From positions 1 through 20,476 of the forward strand of contig CAZVEO010000043.1 of NCBI GenBank assembly GCA_964626385.1: a DNA stretch of 20,476 bases. The letters are read 5' to 3'. The stretch comes from Scybalousia_A sp964626385. Its GTDB lineage: Bacteria > Bacteroidota > Bacteroidia > Bacteroidales > P3. The position numbers and the translations under genes are program-made. Of the stretch, positions 15,693-20,476 are shown piece after piece (the first letter of the stretch is position 1; every line of letters starts with the position of its first letter). Below the pieces are notes generated by a model. It searched no databases. It was not told the DNA's origin and saw nothing but the letters and a program-made list of their open reading frames with translations.

Positions 15693-16289
15693 ATGAAAAA
15701 AATAAGCAAAATTATAGTCTTTATTATTGTATTTATATATTTTTGCAATGGTACTAATCTTATGGGGCAAACTTTTGTAGTTGCCGCTCGTGACGGAGAT
15801 GCCGTAGCACAATACAAATTAGGCAGAATGTATGCCCAAAATGACAAAATGCAAAAGGATATAAAAAAAGCAATATATTGGTATAAAAAAGCAGCAGAGC
15901 AAAATCAAAAAGATGCCATAATGGCACTTGGTGATTTGTATTACTATGGTACAGAAGTACAACGAAACTTGCATTTGGCTTTTACTTATTACAAACAAGC
16001 AGCAGAATTGGATAATTATGAGGCTTGTTATTCTTTGGGAGAAATGTACGCACAAGGAGTGGGAGTAGCAAAACATCTGCCTACGGCTTTTTCTTATTAC
16101 AAAAAAGCAGCAGACAAAGGTGGGTTGGCTAAAGCAATGTTTAAGGTAGGTACTATGTATTATGATGGTTTAGGGTGTAAAAAAGACGTGGCTCAAAGTC
16201 TTAATTATATAAAAATGGCCTATAAAGAAGGGTATCCTACTGCTTTGGAATATTGGAACGAAAAACAATTGTGGCAATATGAAGAATAG
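15693..16289 (+). CDS. Exported Sel1-repeat (TPR-like) protein, short paralogue
   Basis: A 198-residue secreted Sel1-repeat protein; such repeats are alpha-helical scaffolds for protein-protein contacts. The signal peptide is MKKISKIIVFIIVFIYFCNG with probable cleavage before QTF. Four or so Sel1 repeats follow, each with A-x-x-x-L-G-x-M-Y and W/Y-Y-K-K-A-A patterns (AQYKLGRMYAQ, AIMALGDLYYYG, ACYSLGEMYAQG, AMFKVGTMYYDG). The frame is open from 15630, but the ATG at 15693 follows AGAGTAAAGAGA and gives a normal signal peptide. Its last 11 bases overlap the start of the next gene, indicating translational coupling. The two are paralogues that probably arose by tandem duplication. Specific partner unknown. 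Confidence 0.85.
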   Translation: MKKISKIIVFIIVFIYFCNGTNLMGQTFVVAARDGDAVAQYKLGRMYAQNDKMQKDIKKAIYWYKKAAEQNQKDAIMALGDLYYYGTEVQRNLHLAFTYYKQAAELDNYEACYSLGEMYAQGVGVAKHLPTAFSYYKKAADKGGLAKAMFKVGTMYYDGLGCKKDVAQSLNYIKMAYKEGYPTALEYWNEKQLWQYEE

Positions 16290-17277
16290 ACAAATAAAGA
16301 ATGTAGTATTTTTTGTAGCTTTTGTATTATTTGGTGTTTGTTGTATTCAAGCACAACAAAATTTAGAACTTAAAGCACGCTCAGGCAATGTATCGGCAAT
16401 GTTTAAATTAGCAGAGGAATACTACAAAGGTATAGGTAGAATACAAGACACTAAACAAGCATTTATTTGGTACAAACAAGCAGCAGATAAGGGTAATTTA
16501 GAAGCCGATTATATGGTCGCTTATTTATATGAGCAAGGCAAAGGCTGTACTCAAAACTATACCAATGCTTTTAATTATTATATGAAAGCGGCAGAGCGAG
16601 GACATGAGAAATCACAACTAAAAGTTGCCACTATGTTTGATGCAGGTTTAGGTACCGCAAAGAGTGTTTCTCGTGCTTATCTTTGGTATAGAATATGCGC
16701 CCAAAGAGATGAAGGTTTGGCACAAAGACGTATTGCCGATTGTTATTTGACGGGAGAAGTTGTGGAACAAAATTGGCAAGAGGCTGTTTACTGGTACGAA
16801 AAAGCAACGCAAAACAATGATACTGTAGCTATGGCTTATTTAGCTTATATCTTATCTTGCAACGGAGCCATTGCACCAGATTATGAAAAGGCTTATTCTC
16901 TTACCAAAATTGCCTTAGAAAAAAATATTCCTATGGCAGAATATGTTTACGGCTTGTTTTTGGAAAACGGCTACGTAGAAAAAACAAACAAAAGCAAAGC
17001 ATTGCAATATTATACCAAAGCGGCAAATAAAGGAATTTTGCAGGCAAAAGAAATAATTGCAATAGAAAACTATAAAAAAACCAACTCCATAACACAGATT
17101 TTAAACTTAAAACAATTCTATAAAGCAGAATCTTACTTAATACTTGCTAAGGCTTATCAATCAGGCGACCAAGTCAAAAAGAACAGAAAAAAATCTTTGG
17201 AGTATTATGGTATAGCGGCTAATATGGGGAACGAAGAGGCTCAAAAATATTTAGAAAACAATAAAAAACGCAGATAG
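16279..17277 (+). CDS. Exported Sel1-repeat (TPR-like) protein, long paralogue
   Basis: A 332-residue paralogue of the preceding protein with a signal peptide (MKNRQIKNVVFFVAFVLFGV, likely cleaved after QAQ). Seven or more Sel1 units run from about residue 36 to the end, seen as repeats of LAEEYYKG, AFIWYKQAADKG, AYLYEQGKG, AFNYYMKAAERG, and AVYWYEKATQ-type segments. A less regular part at about 250-290 precedes a final repeat (KSLEYYGIAANMGNEEAQKY). ATG start within the end of the upstream gene; the phosphohexomutase gene starts 3 bases after its stop. This tight packing suggests one transcript of three genes, although no functional tie between exported Sel1 proteins and a cytoplasmic sugar mutase is evident. 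Confidence 0.86.
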   Translation: MKNRQIKNVVFFVAFVLFGVCCIQAQQNLELKARSGNVSAMFKLAEEYYKGIGRIQDTKQAFIWYKQAADKGNLEADYMVAYLYEQGKGCTQNYTNAFNYYMKAAERGHEKSQLKVATMFDAGLGTAKSVSRAYLWYRICAQRDEGLAQRRIADCYLTGEVVEQNWQEAVYWYEKATQNNDTVAMAYLAYILSCNGAIAPDYEKAYSLTKIALEKNIPMAEYVYGLFLENGYVEKTNKSKALQYYTKAANKGILQAKEIIAIENYKKTNSITQILNLKQFYKAESYLILAKAYQSGDQVKKNRKKSLEYYGIAANMGNEEAQKYLENNKKRR

Positions 17278-17280
17278 ATT

Positions 17281-19026
17281 ATGGCAGAATTGGACAAACA
17301 AGCGGTTTTAAACGCTGAACAATGGCTAAATCAAAAAGGTATTAGCCAAGAAATAAAGCAAGAAATACTAAGACTAAAAAAAGAAAATGTAGAGGAATTT
17401 AACGATGCTTTCTATAAAAAACTTGCCTTTGGTACAGGTGGTCTTAGAGGTATAATGGGGGTGGGTACAAATAGAATGAACAGTATTGTTGTAGCCACCT
17501 CTACACAAGGTTTTGCCAACTATATCATAGAACAACAAAACAAAGACAAAAAAGAAATTAAAGTTGCCGTTTCTTTTGACAGCAGAAACAATAGCAAAGA
17601 TTTTGCTCAAATAGTTGCCAAAGTTTTTGCAGGCAATGGTTTTAAAGTTTTTTTGTTTGAAAATATTCACCCAACTCCTTTTTTGAGTTTTGCCGTTAGA
17701 GAATTAAAGTGTGATGCAGGCGTAATGATTACCGCTTCTCACAATCCAAAAGAATACAATGGCTATAAGGCTTATTGGAATGACGGTGCTCAATTGGTTG
17801 CTCCACATGACGAGGATGTAATATCAAGAGTTGATGCAATAAAAGATATTTCACAAGTAAGGATGCAAGAGAATATGGACAATATCACCTTACTTACAGA
17901 TGATTTTGATAAAGTTTATTTTGAAAAACTCAAAACCCTATCTCTTGCAAGTGAAGGTTTGGACAAATTTAAGGATATCAAAATAGCCTACACTCCTTTG
18001 CATGGTACGGGGTATAAAATAGTACCTGAAGCTTTGCGACTTTGGGGATTTTCCAATATTGTTTGCCAAAAAGAACAAAGCATACCTGATGGTAATTTTC
18101 CAACTGTTACTTTTCCAAATCCAGAAGAAAGAAGTGCTTTGGAACTTGGGTTAAAACTAATGGAAGAAGAAAAAGCAGATATTCTTTTGGCCACCGACCC
18201 TGATGCCGATAGAGAGGCTTTGACTATTAGAAATAACAAAGGAGAAATAATGATGCTTAATGGCAATCAAACAGCTTCGCTTTTGACCTATTATCTTTTG
18301 GAAAGATATAAAGAACTTGGACTTTATAAGGGTAATGAGTTTATAATAAAAACAATTGTTTCTTCAGAGTTAATAAGAGTTTTGGCAGAAGACTATAAGG
18401 TTAAATGTTATGATGTTTTGACAGGGTTCAAGTGGATTGCCGATAAAATACTTTCTTTGGAAGGTAAAGAGAAATACATAGGCGGAGGAGAGGAAAGTTA
18501 TGGCTATATGATAGGTGATTTTGTAAGAGATAAGGACTCTGTTTCTGCTTGTTGCATATTGGCAGAAATGTGTGCTTGGGCAAAACAAAATAACAAAACC
18601 TTATATGATGTACTTTTGGAAATATATCAAAAGTATGGTTACTATCAAGAAGGACTTGTTTCCATAGTACGCAAAGGTAAAAGCGGTGCGGAGGAAATTG
18701 AAAAAATGATGCAAGATTTTAGAAACAACCCACCTAAAACCATAATAGGTCAAAGAGTTGTCAAAATCTACGACATAGAGCAACAGATAAGCAAAAATAT
18801 TCTCTCCGGTGAGGAATCAAAATTAGATATTCCTCAATCTAATGTATTGCAATATTTCCTTGAAGATGGTAGCAAAATTTCTGTACGTCCTTCGGGCACA
18901 GAGCCAAAAATCAAATTCTATTTTGGAGTAAAAATGAATTTCAAAAAAGGTGATGATTTTAATTCGCTTTGCCAAATTGCCTTAGCAAAAATAGAACAAA
19001 TAAAAAAAGAATTAAACTTAGTATAA
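17281..19026 (+). CDS. Phospho-sugar mutase (phosphoglucomutase/phosphomannomutase)
   Basis: An alpha-D-phosphohexomutase that interconverts hexose 1- and 6-phosphates, supplying precursors for nucleotide sugars and glycogen or polysaccharide synthesis. The 581-residue cytoplasmic protein has all four domain signatures: the phosphoserine loop TASHNP with Ser153; the metal loop DPDADR (306-311); the sugar-specificity loop GGEESYG (402-408); and the phosphate-binding loop RPSGTEPK (536-543). The length and the GTGGLRGIMGVGTNRMN start match the larger PgcA/ManB-like subgroup rather than the shorter AlgC/GlmM type. ATG start, 3 bases after the second Sel1 gene. The stop is followed within 20 bases by the large repeat block. 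Whether glucose or mannose is the main substrate cannot be told; the GEESYG loop is compatible with glucose. Confidence 0.93.
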   Translation: MAELDKQAVLNAEQWLNQKGISQEIKQEILRLKKENVEEFNDAFYKKLAFGTGGLRGIMGVGTNRMNSIVVATSTQGFANYIIEQQNKDKKEIKVAVSFDSRNNSKDFAQIVAKVFAGNGFKVFLFENIHPTPFLSFAVRELKCDAGVMITASHNPKEYNGYKAYWNDGAQLVAPHDEDVISRVDAIKDISQVRMQENMDNITLLTDDFDKVYFEKLKTLSLASEGLDKFKDIKIAYTPLHGTGYKIVPEALRLWGFSNIVCQKEQSIPDGNFPTVTFPNPEERSALELGLKLMEEEKADILLATDPDADREALTIRNNKGEIMMLNGNQTASLLTYYLLERYKELGLYKGNEFIIKTIVSSELIRVLAEDYKVKCYDVLTGFKWIADKILSLEGKEKYIGGGEESYGYMIGDFVRDKDSVSACCILAEMCAWAKQNNKTLYDVLLEIYQKYGYYQEGLVSIVRKGKSGAEEIEKMMQDFRNNPPKTIIGQRVVKIYDIEQQISKNILSGEESKLDIPQSNVLQYFLEDGSKISVRPSGTEPKIKFYFGVKMNFKKGDDFNSLCQIALAKIEQIKKELNLV

Positions 19027-19040
19027 ACTTTAATAGGTTA

Positions 19041-19460
19041 CACCCTCAGGCACAGGCACCGCCTGCTTTATAAGGACATAGTCATTACAGCCTGTCTTAT
19101 AAGTGCAAAGCCTGAACCCACAGGGTGTTTTATACGGGCAAAGCCGTTACTCTTTTACAAGTTAGCATAGGTTATGATAGGTTAGTATAAGTTAAGATAA
19201 GGCAAAGCCTTTAAAAAAAGCTGTGGCTTTGCCCTTATAAAACACCCTATGGGTGCAGGCTGTGCCTGTGGCTCTGACCTTATAGAACAGTCTTAGGCTG
19301 TAACTCATAATAACCTATTGCAACCTATGTTACCCTATCAAAGTAACAGCTTTGCCCTTATAAAACACCCTATGGGTGCCCCACGTGTAACGGCTATGCC
19401 CTTATAGAACAGGCTGTGCCTGTGCCTGTGGCTATGCCCATATAAGACACCCTATGGGTG
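19041..19460. repeat. Repeat block 2: at least eight core plus palindrome units with two 10-bp periodic tracts
   Basis: Apart from its last few bases this 420-bp stretch has no gene. Reverse core copies lie at about 19064-19083, 19093-19112 and 19126-19145; forward copies at 19225-19244, 19270-19289, 19348-19367, 19392-19411 and 19430-19449. Each follows the pattern GGCTNTGCCCTTATAAAACA with substitutions. Most forward copies are followed by CCCTATGGGTG (19225, 19348 and 19430) or GGCTGTGCCTG (19392). Tracts with AACCTAT-type heptamers every 10 bp occupy about 19158-19195 (minus sense) and 19302-19337 (plus sense). The last CACCCTATGGGTG (19448-19460) supplies the stop codon of the gene to the right. 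The same family is seen at 10888-11040 and 11495-11618. Confidence 0.92.
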
Positions 19461-20476
19461 TAGGAATTCGTATTCGTAGGCTTTTTGGGAGATTTTCTTG
19501 GCAAGAAGTTTTTGCTTTTCTCTTAGGTCGTTTATTAAGGTGTTGTATTTTTCGTCTGTGCTATTATTATTCATTCTGCCGTTCTTAGCCCTACCTTGAA
19601 AATACTCCCTAATATCATAAAAAGAAGCATCAGCGTTGGAATCCTTTTGAGAATGATAATATTTCCACAACTCTTTGGCAGAATCAAACACCTCCTTAGC
19701 CTCAGTGGAGAATATCAAAGGTTGTGGCTTTGTTGTTTGTGAGGAGTTAGCAGAGGAGACAGTGGATTGCAGCGAAGAGGAGCCGATTTCTGTCATATTG
19801 AATAGGTTGTCTCTTTTCTTTTCCTCTGGTTTTATTTTTCCAGAAAGAAAATCTACCATAAAATGACTCTTATATCTTTCTCTTGCACCAACTTGTTGTT
19901 CCTTAAAAGGTATCCAGTGGTTTATTCCCTCAGATGTTTTTATATAATTGGAACCATGAAAAATGGTAAAAGCTAAGCAATCTGTTTGAAACTCCTTGTC
20001 GTTTTTCCACCCCTCATTAGGATAAAGAAACTGTTCCCTATCATTTATCCATGTTGCCTCAATGCACTTTCTTACGGCAAAAAACACACAACAAGGGATT
20101 AGATTAGTAAGAGTAAGAGTAAGAGCATGAGCGGCATCTGATATCTCGTGTTGTATGTACACTATATTATTATGCTGAAAGTCCAAACGACCAGAATTGA
20201 GCATACCCAAAGGTATTTCTGTGCTATTCCTATCTCTATAAGAGGCTATCCATTGACCTATGTTCTTTAAACCATCTGTACATACGATATTTTTCTTTTC
20301 TTGGAAGTCTCCTTTTATGTTGTATACATCTGCTGTTATGCTTTTAAATTGCTTTTTCTTATTTGTGTCCCAAATAAAAAAACCTATAGGAAAATCTCCT
20401 TTTACATTATCAAAACTTTTGGCAGGTACAAGGAAAAGACTCTTTAACTCGGCTTTAAAGACATTGCGGAAATCTT
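19452..20476 (-). CDS. Probable N6 DNA methyltransferase or restriction-modification protein, C-terminal part (continues past the right edge)
   Basis: The minus-strand frame is open from the window end (first full codon 20474) to TAG at 19454-19452, about 340 residues. An internal TTG or ATG near 20210 is not the true start: sequence upstream is clearly coding (LFLVPAKSFDNVKGDFPIGF, then FIWDT and ITADVYNIKGDF). The pattern PIGFFIWDT, a target-recognition-like middle (IVYIQHEISDAAHAL, NEGWKNDKEFQTDCLAFTIF), a Ser/Thr-rich linker, and a helical Lys/Glu-rich tail resemble the C-terminal part of type I/IIG N6-adenine methyltransferases, as recalled. The catalytic NPPY motif would be upstream, outside the window, so activity cannot be confirmed. 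The last residues (LHP) and the stop lie inside a CACCCTATGGGTG palindrome of the repeat block. An alternative is an uncharacterised nuclease-like protein. Confidence 0.6.
   Translation of the reverse strand, partial: DFRNVFKAELKSLFLVPAKSFDNVKGDFPIGFFIWDTNKKKQFKSITADVYNIKGDFQEKKNIVCTDGLKNIGQWIASYRDRNSTEIPLGMLNSGRLDFQHNNIVYIQHEISDAAHALTLTLTNLIPCCVFFAVRKCIEATWINDREQFLYPNEGWKNDKEFQTDCLAFTIFHGSNYIKTSEGINHWIPFKEQQVGARERYKSHFMVDFLSGKIKPEEKKRDNLFNMTEIGSSSLQSTVSSANSSQTTKPQPLIFSTEAKEVFDSAKELWKYYHSQKDSNADASFYDIREYFQGRAKNGRMNNNSTDEKYNTLINDLREKQKLLAKKISQKAYEYEFLHP

Noticed and set aside
19041..19460. The second repeat block as a CRISPR array.
   Set aside because: Copies occur in both orientations, vary in sequence and spacing, and lack unique spacers of even length.

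Overview
The window looks like chromosome of an AT-rich Bacteroidota, most likely Bacteroidales. The pointers are a PorW/SprE-type lipoprotein of the type IX secretion system, a DUF4294 protein, RmuC and ClpX of the Bacteroidota kind, a FucP/GluP-type sugar permease, a Bacteroides-type II-C Cas9, weak Shine-Dalgarno signals, and several TAnnTTTG boxes typical of Bacteroidota -7 promoter elements. No rRNA, tRNA, complete insertion sequence or CRISPR array was recognised.

Layout. (1) 1-1467, minus: a damaged cas9 that runs off the left edge. It lacks its 5' part (RuvC-I and bridge helix) and has a one-base frameshift in an A-run near 1120, but it keeps RuvC-II and HNH motifs; most of it has no start codon in the window. 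(2) 1758-7794, minus: a compact unit read rmuC, porW, small membrane protein, lipoprotein, CoA-transferase subunit B, closed by a strong hairpin terminator at 1758-1806. (3) 7989-10827, plus: glycosyltransferase, fabG, and a Cys/Met-metabolism PLP enzyme, closed by a terminator at 10848-10887. (4) 10888-11620: a gene-free block with palindromic repeats and a separate 320-bp element bounded by 14-bp inverted repeats. (5) 11605-15529, minus: sugar permease, clpX, DUF4294 protein, NlpC/P60 peptidase. (6) 15693-19026, plus: two overlapping Sel1-repeat genes and a phosphohexomutase. (7) 19027-19460: a second block of the same palindromic repeats. (8) 19452-20476, minus: the C-terminal part of a probable N6 DNA methyltransferase or restriction-modification protein that runs off the right edge.

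Most genes are housekeeping or envelope functions: T9SS, peptidoglycan turnover, glycosyl transfer, sugar-phosphate metabolism, lipid synthesis and proteolysis. The unusual material is the cas9 remnant and the repeat family. The repeats have a 20-bp core (GGCTCTGCCCTTATAAAACA and variants) followed by one of two alternative short palindromes, in both orientations, at least 12 copies in two blocks 8 kb apart, and mixed with tracts that repeat AACCTAT every 10 bp. Two minus-strand genes take their stop codons from one of these palindromes.
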